Assembly: GCA_902984215.1 (NCBI GenBank)
Contig: CADWAF010000129.1
Location: 1-25,345, forward strand
DNA from: Willaertia magna
Taxonomy: Eukaryota > Heterolobosea > Eutetramitea > Acrasida > Naegleriidae
Direction: 5' to 3'
DNA: 25,345 nt
The notes beneath the pieces were generated by a model. It was not told where the DNA came from. It worked only from the letters and a program-made list of their open reading frames with translations, and made no database searches. Below are positions 8,358-17,722 of this stretch, one piece after another. How positions within the stretch are numbered: position 1 is the stretch's first letter; each line of letters opens with the position of its first letter. A program made the position numbers and the translations under genes.

Positions 8358-9731
8358 TTAAAAAAAGTAACATTCATCTAAAGTTGCAAGAAATTGACCA
8401 TCATGTAAAAATTTTCTATCCATTTCATTAATTTCTAGTCCAAAATAATGTTTTACAACTTGTGGATATAAATATTGAGTAACTCCCTTAAATTCAACAT
8501 TTAATTTACTTTTATGTTCACTATTTGTTGTAATTAATAATTCCTCATTTTCTTCTTTTTCATTTAACATTTCATTTGTAATAAACTTCTTTACAAAACC
8601 AAGAGATCTATCAATTTTTGTTGAAGAAATTTGTTCTAATTTAAATCCTTCAATTCTAAATTTAAATTCTTTTAAATAATTATTATTATTAATTATATTT
8701 CTAAATAATTTCATTAATTTATTTGCAATTTTATATTCTTCATTTATATCTCTTTTATTTTTTAATAATTCTTTTTTATTTATTAAATTTGGATTTGTAA
8801 TCATAAAAACAATTTCATCTGAAGTACATGAAATTATTCTATCTAATTGTAAATATTCTTTTAATTCTTCTTCTTCTTTATTTAATTCAGTTTCTAAAAT
8901 TATTTTAATTAATTGTCTCATTGTAAATTTTTGTAAAGTTTGTTGACGTTTTGGATTTAATTTTCCAAAAATAACTTGTCTAATTTGTTTTGCATTTGTT
9001 AAATAATTTATAAATTCATTTTCATTTGAATTTTCTTTAATATCATTTAATAATTTTGGATGAATATTTTTTTGTTCTAAAAGCTTTACAGTTGACCAAA
9101 TAATTAAATCTCTATAACTATTACAATTCATTACTAAATTTTTATCTGTAACTTTTAATGTCGAAAAATTAGCGCTGGACATATCGATAGAAACGAATAC
9201 AAAATCGTTATGTAAACCGCTATAAACTTCCCGCCCATTTACGTTAGGAAGAATTTTTTCGAGATTTTTTTCGAGATTTTCCTTTTTTTCTTCTTTAGCC
9301 TTGTTTTCTTCTTGTTCATTGCTAACAATGCCATTGTTAGTGGAATTAATAATGGAAGAAGAAGATGGATTGTTAGTGGAAGGTGGATTAATTTTGGATT
9401 GGTAAACTTTTGGCCAGATAATTTCAGGTTTTTCTTTATTGAAATATTCTTTATAGATTTCTAAACTTTCCATATCATGAACTAGATGATGAATAATATC
9501 GGAAACTAAATTTGCAAGAAATTGACTATTTGAATTAAAATAAGTGTCAATTACTTTTAATGTTGAATCATAAGTTGTTTTTGATTGAAATAAAGGTTCA
9601 TATAAATGTAAATAATATTCAAAATATGGAGATTGTACAATAGTTATTGGTAAATTAACATCTCTTAAAAATCTACGTCTAAATTCTAATATTCTTGGTG
9701 CATTCAAAACTTGATCTTTCTGAACTTGCAT
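8358..9731 (-). CDS. Uncharacterised 457-aa protein with SIDMSSANF motif
   Basis: I cannot name this protein. The ATG at 9729-9731 follows a long A-run. An ordered N-terminal domain (residues about 10-100) includes LPITIVQSPYFEYYLHLYEP. A low-complexity linker at about 112-162 (Asn/Ser, then Glu/Lys) separates it from a second domain beginning HNDFVFVSIDMSSANFSTLK (about 174-193) and continuing to the end. An Asp in a hydrophobic strand followed by SSANF looks like an active-site or core motif and is the best handle for a search. There is no membrane segment or signal peptide. The two-domain layout vaguely resembles uncharacterised proteins that I associate with protists and large DNA viruses, but that is an impression only. 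It is divergent from the SAM gene at 10081. Confidence 0.7.
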   Translation of the reverse strand: MQVQKDQVLNAPRILEFRRRFLRDVNLPITIVQSPYFEYYLHLYEPLFQSKTTYDSTLKVIDTYFNSNSQFLANLVSDIIHHLVHDMESLEIYKEYFNKEKPEIIWPKVYQSKINPPSTNNPSSSSIINSTNNGIVSNEQEENKAKEEKKENLEKNLEKILPNVNGREVYSGLHNDFVFVSIDMSSANFSTLKVTDKNLVMNCNSYRDLIIWSTVKLLEQKNIHPKLLNDIKENSNENEFINYLTNAKQIRQVIFGKLNPKRQQTLQKFTMRQLIKIILETELNKEEEELKEYLQLDRIISCTSDEIVFMITNPNLINKKELLKNKRDINEEYKIANKLMKLFRNIINNNNYLKEFKFRIEGFKLEQISSTKIDRSLGFVKKFITNEMLNEKEENEELLITTNSEHKSKLNVEFKGVTQYLYPQVVKHYFGLEINEMDRKFLHDGQFLATLDECYFF

Positions 9732-10080
9732 TTTTTTTTTAATCTTATAATTTTTTTACAAAAAGTTGTTTTATGCTTTTTAACACTCTCTATTCTAGGA
9801 TTGCATTGCAGCAATTAGCAAGTGAATAAACAGAAACGCACTAGTTTTTTCGTTTCTTCTTGCATTCAAATGCACTGCGGCCGTGTTAAAAATCCAAGCG
9901 CCGTGTTATTTATGGGTATTATGCAAGAATCGTTTATCAAATTAATTTTGTTTGGGCGATTGAAAGAAACATAGTGAGGAAAGTTGACAAAGCTCAATAA
10001 AATAGGAACCTAACAAAAGCGAATTGCAACAACACTTCGCAAACAAAATTAAAACAAATAAACACATCTTAAATCAAGCA
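9732..10080. promoter_or_regulatory. Divergent promoter region with paired GCCGTGTTA element
   Basis: This gap separates two divergent genes. In a very AT-rich setting it holds GC-containing islands, notably GCCGTGTTA at 9880-9888 and again at 9900-9908, a start-to-start spacing of 20 bases, or about two helical turns. TGCATT/TGCACT words lie just before the first copy. The same-strand, same-face repeat suggests a transcription factor binding pair. Function is inferred. Confidence 0.4.
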
Positions 10081-10497
10081 ATGAATCACATCAATAGTAA
10101 ATTATTTCCTCATAGTAATATAGTTCTACCATCCTTTAATACATTACCAATTCACATGTGGACAAATTGCCATGTTTTGGAGTGGTCAAGAACTTTACCT
10201 GACATGCAGTTAACATTAGACAATAATACTACAATAACAGTAGAGCTAAACCAACTATGTGAAACATTTGTTAACCACTCAATAACAGGATTAGATATAC
10301 TGGAACTAACTGAAGATGATTTGCATTACATGCTAACCTTTGACAATACATGCTGTGATGAATCTAACCATGAAGATGAAGAGCCCCTCTTTATAATAAA
10401 ACGAAGCAGTTATTTTGAAAATATTCTGCAAATAATAGGCAATAGATTCCTACTAATAAGGGAAATACTTGTAGCCATAAAAAGAAATATTCACTAA
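10081..10497 (+). CDS. Small SAM-domain protein
   Basis: The open frame extends upstream to 10006 but the first ATG is at 10081, giving 138 aa. The core looks like a sterile alpha motif: MWTNCHVLEWSRTLPDM (helix 1), FVNHSITGLDILELTEDDL (helices 2-4) and IIGNRFLLIREILVAIKRNI (helix 5). These match the usual W..V..W, F..H.I.G..LL.LTE.DL and G.R..I...I..I pattern. Two insertions are unusual: a Thr/Asn loop after helix 1, and about 30 residues with an acidic patch (DESNHEDEE) between helices 4 and 5. SAM domains mediate protein-protein or RNA contacts, and here the domain makes up almost the whole protein, so an adaptor role is likely. An upstream exon cannot be excluded. Confidence 0.65.
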   Translation: MNHINSKLFPHSNIVLPSFNTLPIHMWTNCHVLEWSRTLPDMQLTLDNNTTITVELNQLCETFVNHSITGLDILELTEDDLHYMLTFDNTCCDESNHEDEEPLFIIKRSSYFENILQIIGNRFLLIREILVAIKRNIH

Positions 10498-10520
10498 CAA
10501 TTTTATCCATAAAAAAATTT

Positions 10521-11933
10521 CTATTTCGATACTTGTTTGCAATACTCTATCACTTGATTATAAAACTTATCACAAGAAAGTTCCTCTTTAATACTTTCCT
10601 TTGCCCATGGAGGTAAATCTGCACAAAATTCATAATTTTTAATTTCATCTCGTATATAATAATAAAAAGCATGTAAATGTATTTGATAATCACCTTCTTT
10701 ATATTCTTCTTTATCATGATAGTCAAATGAAAGTTGTAATAATTCTTTGTGACATTCATCACCAAGTCTTTTCATCATATCCCACTTTGAAATCCAAGGA
10801 TTTTCCCAATCTTCTGATTTTTCTTTCAAATCATATCCAATATCTTCTATAATAGCGTGACCTAATATTCTAGTATGTTCCCTAATTTGATGTGTTCTAC
10901 CAGTAATAGGTAGACAAAGTACAATTGATCTATCTGTGTTTTTATTATAATAAACTCGTTTTATCATTGTAAAGGCATCTACAGCCTCACTTGTATTTTC
11001 CCCATTATTATTCACCTCAATATTATTTGTGTTATTATTATTATTGTCACTATTACTTGTATTGCTATTATTAGTTGTTGGAATAGCTCTATAAATAAAA
11101 TTCCATTCATTATGTTTACAAATCAATGAATTTTTCACGTGAATAAAATTATTTACATCTACTTCATAATTATTACCATCTATACAAATCGTTGTCGATT
11201 TTTCATTATTATTTTCTATAAATGGAAATTCCCCATAAACTTGAGCTAAATAACATTTTGTAATCTTTCCACTCTTCATTAATTCTTGAAAATATTTAAC
11301 TTTTTGAGAATTCCATAATTGAATTAATACTCCACTTGTTACTTTATCTAAACGATGAAGTAAATATAATTTTCTTTTATAAACCTTTTCTAATAGATAA
11401 TCTAATGTATTTCTTACATATCTTCCACCTGGATGTACAGAATAGCTAGAAGGTTTATCAATTACTATGAAAGTATCATCTTGATAAAGAACTTTTATTT
11501 TAGGCTTATAAAGTACTGGCTTTTCATTCTTCCAATCAATCATTTCAATCATATCATTGGATTGAAGTTTATAGTCTTTTAATAGATCTTTCATTGGTAA
11601 AGAAGAAGAAAGTGAGGTCATTAATTTCTTGTTTTTAATAATTAATTTAACTTGTTCTTGTTCAATCATTTCAATAAGAATGTCATTTGGTACTTTAAAT
11701 TCGGATTGCATAATATCAAAAAGTGTACGATTTAACCAACGTTGTCTTACAGGTGTTTTATGTATAATTTTATAGGGTTTAACAAATTGAAATTTATCTT
11801 TATATAAAACATATTCATCTTGCATCGGAACAATAAGATCTTTATCTTCGGAAATGTCTTTTTTGTTAACATTATCAAATGTTAAACAAATATTATAACT
11901 AATAGGTTCTACTTCTTCTTTATCAGAAATCAT
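10521..11933 (-). CDS. RluA-family pseudouridine synthase, RIB2/PUS9/RPUSD2-like
   Basis: The 470-aa protein is predicted to convert uridine to pseudouridine in RNA, probably tRNA. Residues about 48-135 resemble the S4-like N-terminal part of the RIB2/PUS9 group (FVKPYKIIHKTPVRQRWLNR and onward). The catalytic domain starts near 145 (VLYQDDTFIVIDKPSSYSVH) with HPGGRY at 167-172, and has the family signature HRLDKVTSG at 193-201, in which D196 is the expected catalytic Asp. GRTHQIREH at 345-353 is the second family motif. An Asn/Thr-rich insert at about 287-312 splits the domain between these motifs. The region after 355 is longer than in bacterial RluA, as in eukaryotic members. There is no obvious mitochondrial presequence. 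The start ATG is 171 bases from the divergent thiolase start, so the two may share a promoter. Confidence 0.88.
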   Translation of the reverse strand: MISDKEEVEPISYNICLTFDNVNKKDISEDKDLIVPMQDEYVLYKDKFQFVKPYKIIHKTPVRQRWLNRTLFDIMQSEFKVPNDILIEMIEQEQVKLIIKNKKLMTSLSSSLPMKDLLKDYKLQSNDMIEMIDWKNEKPVLYKPKIKVLYQDDTFIVIDKPSSYSVHPGGRYVRNTLDYLLEKVYKRKLYLLHRLDKVTSGVLIQLWNSQKVKYFQELMKSGKITKCYLAQVYGEFPFIENNNEKSTTICIDGNNYEVDVNNFIHVKNSLICKHNEWNFIYRAIPTTNNSNTSNSDNNNNNTNNIEVNNNGENTSEAVDAFTMIKRVYYNKNTDRSIVLCLPITGRTHQIREHTRILGHAIIEDIGYDLKEKSEDWENPWISKWDMMKRLGDECHKELLQLSFDYHDKEEYKEGDYQIHLHAFYYYIRDEIKNYEFCADLPPWAKESIKEELSCDKFYNQVIEYCKQVSK

Positions 11934-12104
11934 CTTTAAATTATTATCTTCAATTAATTAACCACTAGTTTCATAAATGATCCACCTACACAAAGAATAC
12001 TCTAAAGCAAGATAATTAATGACTAAATTTTCCTTGAAGGGAAATTTGAAAATTTTTTTAAGGCAGGAAAATTAAATAACAATCAGATCAAATTACAATA
12101 AAAA

Positions 12105-13403
12105 ATGCAACAACAAATTAATCCTAGAGACGTTTATGTAGTTGATTGTGTTCGTTCCGCTATTGGTGTTGGAAAGCCTAATGTTGGTTCTTTACATGGT
12201 CTTCATCCAGTTACTTTACTTTCATTAGTTTTAGATAATGTTACTGCAAGAAATAATATTAACAAAGCCGAAGTTGAAGGTTAGTTTTTTTTTAACTCTT
12301 TCATTAATTAAATTATTTAATCTTTTGACAAAATCCTCATGCGACTTGTAATGCTTGTAGATGTTATTTGCGGTATTGTTACTCCTGTTAAAGAACAAGG
12401 TGCAAACGTTCCAAGACTTGCTTTATTAAAGGCTGGATATCCATCTACCGTTCCTGGCGTTCAAATCAATAGAATGTGTGGTTCAAGTCAACAAGCCTTA
12501 CATTTTGCTTCTCAAGCAATCGCATCCGGCGATATGGATATGGTTATCGCTTGTGGTGTTGAAATGATGTCAACTGTACAAATGGGTTCTGATTGTGATC
12601 CTGAATTATTCCAAGTTGGTCCAAATGCAAAAGAATTAAAGTTTGCACCATTCCCTTTTAAATTATTACATCAAGGTGTTTCAGCTGAATTAATTGCAGA
12701 ACATTATAAGATTAGTAAACAAGAAGTTGATGATTTTTCAATCGAATCACATAGAAAAGCCTTTGAAGCAAATAAAAAGGGAATTTATAATTCACAAATT
12801 CTTCCAATTAAGGTAAAGAAGGGAGAAAAAGAATATTGGTTTAAACATGATGAAGGTATTCGTTATCCAGTTGATAAAGAAAAGTTAAAACAATTAAAAC
12901 CTGTATTTAAAAAGGATGGTGTTATTAGTGCCGCAAATGCTTCACAAATTTCTGATGGTGCAGCAGCTGTATTATTATGTTCTGGACAAAAATTACAAGA
13001 ATTAGGTTTAAGACCAAGAGCAAGAATTGTCACAAGAGTTGTTGTTGGTTGTGATCCTGTAATGATGTTAGATGGTGTTATTCCAGCAACAAGAAAGGCT
13101 TTAAAGAAGGCTGGAATGACTGTCGATGATATTGATATTTTTGAAGTTAATGAGGCTTTTGCAAGTGTTGTTTTATCTTGGAAGAAGACTTTAAATGTTC
13201 CAGAGGAGAAACTTAATGTCAATGGTGGAGCAATAGCAATGGGCCATCCATTAGGTGCTACTGGTGCGATTTTAGTAACTAAAATTGTAAATGAATTAGA
13301 AAGAACTGGTAAACGTTATGGTTTAGTAACAATGTGTATAGGTCACGGTCAAGCAACTGCAACAATTATTGAAAATTGTAATTGGCAAACTCCAAAATTG
13401 TAA
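12105..13403 (+). CDS. Thiolase (acetyl-CoA C-acyltransferase), two exons
   Basis: Exons are 12105-12279 and 12361-13403, giving 405 aa. Splicing restores ...INKAEVEDVICGIVTPVKEQ, a normal thiolase core. The enzyme makes or cleaves 3-ketoacyl-CoA with CoA. Catalytic residues are all visible: the nucleophile C98 in RMCGSSQQALHFA, H354 in NGGAIAMGHPLGATG and C384 in MCIGHGQ. The last motif reads CIGHGQA where most thiolases have CIGGGMG. The N-terminus begins MQQQINPRDVYVVDCVRSAI, with no evident mitochondrial presequence or PTS2, and the C-terminus NWQTPKL is not a strong PTS1, so a cytosolic location is the simplest reading. The sequence has a FadA-like (3-ketoacyl-CoA thiolase) flavour, but acetyl-CoA acetyltransferase activity is equally possible. 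It is convergent with the WSD/DGAT gene, 64 bases apart. Confidence 0.9.
12280..12360 (+). other. Spliceosomal intron in thiolase gene (81 nt)
   Basis: The donor is GGTTAG after GAAGTTGAA and the acceptor is TGCTTGTAG before ATGTTATTTGCGG. Splicing is phase 1 (G|AT for Asp59). Retention would give an immediate TAG after one codon. It is more AT-rich than the flanking exons. Confidence 0.88.
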
Positions 13404-13467
13404 ACTACTTTTAAATTATTTATTCCTTAATACAATTCCTTAACACACTAATATATAAGATACAAAA

Positions 13468-15255
13468 TTAAATTTCTGTACAAAGAGCTAAAAACTCTTC
13501 CACAAAACACTTTAGAAATTCTTCTGCATTTATCTCCATTCCCTTATCAACCACAACCGTTAAACCAACCTTTCCTTCAAAACTAGTTAACATTATATTC
13601 ACACCAATAAATGGAGCTAAAGGAATAAACGCACAAACTTGATTTACTTTATAACCCATAAAATATCGTTTTTCATTTGTGTAGTAATCTAAATTAACAT
13701 TACTTGAGGCAATAGTAACAGCACTTAATCCTAAAAATAATATTTTAGTTGCTAACCATTGAGGAAATAACATATTTGCTAATTGTAATAAATAATAACT
13801 ACATAAAGCTTGAGGAATTTTTCTTAATAATGAACAGTGAGATGTGACAGTTTTCATTCTATCTTTACAATTATTATTTGTTTTTCCACAATTTAATTTA
13901 ACGCCATAAAAATTTATTCCAAAATGATTATCTATCAAAACTTCACTATCTTTTTGATGATTTGGTCTAATATCCATACCCATCGCTACATACACATCTT
14001 TTTGTTTTTCATTATTCTCTTTCTTTTGATAATACCTGTCACACGCTCCAGTTATCAATCCAACAAAAATATCATTTATTTTACAATTAAATTTTCTACT
14101 TAATTTCCTTAAATTTTCAACAGTTAACTCATTTGTATTTAAACCCCATTCTAAAGCCTTTTCTTTTCTATTTGCTTCCCAAAGATAGGCAACTTGAAAT
14201 TTTCCAATTTTTTGTTTCTTGTCATTTGGTTTAAAAATTGTATAAGAAATTGGTTTTAATAACATGACGTAAATTACGTAAATAAATCCAATAATAAATT
14301 TAAATAAATTTAATAAATAATGTGTAGTATTATTTATAATTTTGTAAAGTATTGTTTTTAATTTTGTTTTTAATTTTGTTTTACTTTCTTTAGTTGAATG
14401 ATCATTGGATTGAATTGTAGTTAACTTGTCAATCATTAATTTATCAACTGCTATTGATTTCCTTCTCTTCAAACCATTACTGTTATCACCTTCCAACACT
14501 ATTCCTTCCTTACAAACATCAACACTATTATAATCATTACAATCCATATCCTTAACATTATATTCATCTTTTTTATTATTCTTTTCTTCTTCTTCATTTA
14601 AATAAACATCACATAAAGAAAATGTACATTGTGAAAGAACTTGTCCATCTCCAAGTGAATGATGAATTCTCCAAAATAATAAAATTCCATTTTTATAATT
14701 TTTAAAAACATAACATTCCCAAAGTGGTTGATTTTCATTAAATAATTTAAAAATATTTTCATTTAAAAATATTTGTAAATCTAATTCTTCTTTAATTGTT
14801 TCATTATAAATTAAATGATTTTGTAAATTTTGTAAAGAATAATTTTTAATAATTTTAAATTTTTTAACATCTTTTAATAAAATACTTTTAAATTGTTTAT
14901 ATTTATTTATTATTCTAGTAAATAATAAATTTTCAAATTTTTCTTTATTAAATTGTAAATTATTTTGTAAAGTATTTACAGTATTTTCCAATAACCATAA
15001 AGCAGTTATAATACAAGGTTCTTTTTCAGTATCTTGATGAATTAAAAATCGTGCGTAATAAGAAATTGGTAAATATTCTTCTTTTTTCTTATTCGCTTCA
15101 TTGTTTGCTTCCTTGTTTGTTTGATTGTTTGTTGTTTTGTTTTCTTTTTTATTTTTATTGTCAGTTGTGGTAAGATTGTTGTTACTGTATTGTTGTTGTT
15201 GTTTTGAGGTTATTGATGTATTGTTGTTGTTGTTGGTATTAATGTTGGAAATCAT
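13468..15255 (-). CDS. Wax ester synthase/diacylglycerol acyltransferase (WSD/DGAT family)
   Basis: The 595-aa protein is predicted to transfer an acyl group from acyl-CoA to a fatty alcohol or diacylglycerol, making storage lipid. The frame continues upstream to 15375, but the ATG at 15253-15255 directly follows a long A-run like other starts here, so I prefer it. Residues 1-60 are an Asn/Gln/Lys low-complexity tail. The condensing motif HHSLGDG lies at about 198-204 and fits HHxxxDG. A hydrophobic segment at about 315-340 (LLNLFKFIIGFIYVIYVMLL) may anchor the enzyme to the ER or lipid droplet. Later hallmarks are LIDNHFGINFYGVKL, SNVNLDYY, PLAPFIGVNIMLTSFEGKVG and LTVVVDKG, typical of the C-terminal half. 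The linker between motif and membrane segment carries long Asn/Asp/Lys inserts. Wax ester versus triacylglycerol cannot be told from sequence. Confidence 0.85.
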   Translation of the reverse strand: MISNINTNNNNNTSITSKQQQQYSNNNLTTTDNKNKKENKTTNNQTNKEANNEANKKKEEYLPISYYARFLIHQDTEKEPCIITALWLLENTVNTLQNNLQFNKEKFENLLFTRIINKYKQFKSILLKDVKKFKIIKNYSLQNLQNHLIYNETIKEELDLQIFLNENIFKLFNENQPLWECYVFKNYKNGILLFWRIHHSLGDGQVLSQCTFSLCDVYLNEEEEKNNKKDEYNVKDMDCNDYNSVDVCKEGIVLEGDNSNGLKRRKSIAVDKLMIDKLTTIQSNDHSTKESKTKLKTKLKTILYKIINNTTHYLLNLFKFIIGFIYVIYVMLLKPISYTIFKPNDKKQKIGKFQVAYLWEANRKEKALEWGLNTNELTVENLRKLSRKFNCKINDIFVGLITGACDRYYQKKENNEKQKDVYVAMGMDIRPNHQKDSEVLIDNHFGINFYGVKLNCGKTNNNCKDRMKTVTSHCSLLRKIPQALCSYYLLQLANMLFPQWLATKILFLGLSAVTIASSNVNLDYYTNEKRYFMGYKVNQVCAFIPLAPFIGVNIMLTSFEGKVGLTVVVDKGMEINAEEFLKCFVEEFLALCTEI

Positions 15256-15645
15256 TTTTTTTTTTTTTGAAAATATGTTACATATATAATTTATAATTTT
15301 GTAATGTATAATTAATTGGATTATAAACATTTTTTGTAAAGTAATTAAAAATGGAAAATTGATTTTAATTCTCAAAAAACCATAATTTTTTTTTTAACTG
15401 GAATAATAAATAATACTATACGCTTTTTAATTCATTAAAAAGAGTTAATCAGTAAGTCACTAATAGAACAATAATTATTATTATTACTGCAAAAGTTTTT
15501 AAACCAACGTTAAAACAAAAAGCCAGAAAACTATTTCTTTCGGAAACTACATGCCAAATCTCAAGTCATCAAAGATTAGAGGTTGGTTGTTGGGGCTATA
15601 AAACCAGCAAGTTGGACATCTTCTCCAATCTCATCTTTTCAAAAA
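15256..15645. promoter_or_regulatory. Divergent intergenic region between WSD/DGAT and PP2C
   Basis: This 390-base gap lies between divergent ATGs and must hold both promoters and leaders. A T-run of about 15 abuts the WSD/DGAT start and a second T-run lies near 15387. An upstream in-frame ATG at 15328-15330 could extend the WSD/DGAT protein by 25 residues. No conserved element was recognised. Confidence 0.35.
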
Positions 15646-17179
15646 ATGAGTGATAACGAAAATTCATCCACCACTCAAAATAATTCATCACCTACAGGGA
15701 TGCATCAGCAGCAGGTGAATGATAATATTGTTAGTGTTAATAATAATAATGATGTTGTTGGGGAAATGAATAAGGATGAAAATAGTAATGAAAATACTAC
15801 TTCTTTACAGGAAACAATTTCTTCTATGCGTAGATCATCTACTAGAGGTAGATCTATTGTTAAAGGAACACCTCCGGTTTTACCTCCACATTTATTGAAT
15901 GAAATTACAACAACATCTACTGCTTCAAACAATGAATCTTCTGAAAATTCTTCATCTTCTTCTCCTACCAATGTTAGTCCTTTATCATCTAGTCCTTCCT
16001 CAAAAACAAGTGATGTTATTAATAATGAAGAAGCCTTACAAAAGCTGGTAGAGGCTAGAAACCGAAAAAAAGGAAGAACTTATAAAACAAGTGCAAGAGT
16101 AAGTATATTGTTTGTTTATTAAAACCCGATTCTAAACGAATTCATGACAGTTTGAAAAACAATCAGAGAAAGTAGAAGAGAATGAATGGTTAACGGCAGG
16201 TCATTGTGAATTTCAAGGGTCTAGACCAACAATGGAAGATGCTTTATACTGTAATTTACATTACCGATCGATAGATAATAAATATAATGAATCTTTTATT
16301 GGAGTTTTTGATGGTCATGGAGGATCAGTAGCTTCTAAACAAGCAAGTGAAATACTTTACCAAGTTTTTCTTTCAAAGTTATCAGCATATGAAGAATTTC
16401 TTAAATTAAAAGAAAGTTTATTACATGAAGATGTTAAAACTGAACAAGAACAATACAATAAAAAAGAAGAATTAGTTATTTTAAAGGCTAGAGAATTAAT
16501 TCAACGATTAAATTTACATTTTAAAGAGAAGGAACAACAACAACAAAAACATTCCGATGAAGAAAGTCCAGAAGAAATTGAACTTTGGAATTTATCAGCC
16601 ATTGATGTTATACCGTTATTAATAAGAGAAGCCTTTTTAGAAACAAATGATAAAGTATGCGAAACTAATTCAGTTGATGGTACAACTGCAAGTGTTGTTT
16701 ATTTACCTTTTCTTTATTCTCAATACTTATTTGTAGGAAATGTTGGAGATTCTAAAGTTGTTTTATGTAGAGATGGTAAACCAATTGTATTAACAAAAGA
16801 TCATAGACCAACAGATCCTGAAGAAAGAAGAAGAGTTAGAGATGCTGGAAAACAAATTATAAATAATCGTATAAGTGCTTGTTTAGGTGTTACTAGGTCA
16901 ATTGGAGATAAAACTTTTCATCCTGGAATTATTTCAGATCCTTATACTTGTTATTTACAATTATCAAAAGAAGATGAATTTATTATTATTGCATGCGATG
17001 GCGTTTTTGATTTTGTTGGTGAACAAGAAGCTATTAATGAAATACGAGATGAATTAGATCCTATTGCTGCAAGTATTAAATTAAGAGATTATGCTTATAA
17101 TAAGAAAGGTAGTAATGATAATATTTCAGTAGTAGTTGTAAGATTTAAACAAGACGTTACAAAACAATTTTGGAATTAA
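15646..17179 (+). CDS. PP2C-type Ser/Thr protein phosphatase, two exons
   Basis: Exons are 15646-16098 and 16151-17179, giving 493 aa. The ATG at 15646 follows an A-run; earlier in-frame codons lack an ATG. Residues 1-150 are a Ser/Asn-rich disordered tail. The catalytic domain contains FQGSRPTMED (172-181), FDGHGGS (about 204-210), DGTTAS (327-332), VGDSK, LTKDHRP, GVTRSIGDK, ACDGVFD (432-438) and SNDNIS (472-477). The metal-binding Asp residues expected of the PPM family are thus present and the enzyme should be active with Mg or Mn. About 115 residues between DGHGG and DGTTAS include an acidic Gln/Glu/Lys insert longer than usual. Splicing in phase 0 joins TSAR to FEKQSEK and restores the conserved motif QGxRxxMED. 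Substrate unknown. Confidence 0.9.
16099..16150 (+). other. Spliceosomal intron in PP2C gene (52 nt)
   Basis: The donor is GTAAGT directly after GCAAGA and the acceptor is TTCATGACAG before TTTGAAAAAC. It is phase 0. Retention gives a stop after VSILFVY. The short length matches compact-intron protist genomes. Confidence 0.88.
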
Positions 17180-17350
17180 TTTTTTTATATGTATTATATT
17201 ATTATTTAACAATTTTATTTATTTATTTATTAAAAAAATAAACCCTTAAGATTTTACAATTTTATTGTATAACCCCCTTTCCGCAAAACAAAACCTTATA
17301 TGAAGAACAAGAAGAAGTAAGTAGTAACTAGGCGTAATAATTAAGACCAA

Positions 17351-17722
17351 TTACAAAGCCTTTCCTCCTTCTGTATGGTGATGGCCCTTTCCAGAATGAT
17401 GATGATGATGATGATAATCGCCCCATAAAGAAGACATTTGCTTACATTTTGAACTTCCATGCATTGCCCCATCAGTTAATGCATTTTCTAAACTTCTTTC
17501 AAAATGATTTATAGTGGTATGTTCATGACTGTTAATTGAGTTAAATACTTTACTGCAATTTACAGAACCATTAAGAACACCATCCTTAATTGCTTCATAA
17601 ATATCCCAACCAAATTGTTTTGTAAAGGTTTCTTTGTGATGATTGTGCTTTGTAAAATGACGCGTTTGAGTTTTGAACATGCCACGCGTCAACATTAGTA
17701 TATGGCTTCTTGTTTGAAGCAT
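17351..17722 (-). CDS. Small His-rich protein with internal repeat, possibly mitochondrial
   Basis: I do not recognise this 123-aa protein. Residues 1-25 (MLQTRSHILMLTRGMFKTQT and on) are basic, lack acidic residues and could form an amphipathic helix, which fits a mitochondrial targeting peptide. Two similar segments follow, at about 43-60 (EAIKDGVLNGSVNCSKVF) and 80-97 (NALTDGAMHGSSKCKQMS), sharing A..DG...GS..C spaced 37 residues apart. The C-terminal tail has six consecutive His at 104-109 and three more at 114-116, encoded by a (GAT)n-type run on the plus strand. Paired Cys plus the His tail suggests metal binding, but this is inference. The gene is convergent with PP2C and divergent from the next gene. 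Its length, ATG and repeat support a real gene. Confidence 0.55.
   Translation of the reverse strand: MLQTRSHILMLTRGMFKTQTRHFTKHNHHKETFTKQFGWDIYEAIKDGVLNGSVNCSKVFNSINSHEHTTINHFERSLENALTDGAMHGSSKCKQMSSLWGDYHHHHHHSGKGHHHTEGGKAL

Noticed and set aside
12339..12360. Thiolase start at the ATG at 12339
   Set aside because: These codons lie inside the intron. A spliced upstream exon at 12105-12279 supplies the normal thiolase N-terminus.
15256..15375. Extended hydrophobic N-terminus for the WSD/DGAT protein
   Set aside because: The longest frame starts at TTG. The ATG at 15328-15330 is possible, but the poly-A-preceded ATG at 15253-15255 fits the local start pattern better.
15583..15645. Extended N-terminus for the PP2C gene beginning MVVGAIKPASW
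   Set aside because: The frame there begins with TTG, not ATG. The first ATG at 15646 sits after an A-run like other starts in the window.
17392..17413. GAT-type trinucleotide run as a free microsatellite
   Set aside because: It lies within the small His-rich gene and encodes its His run, so it is reported as part of that gene.
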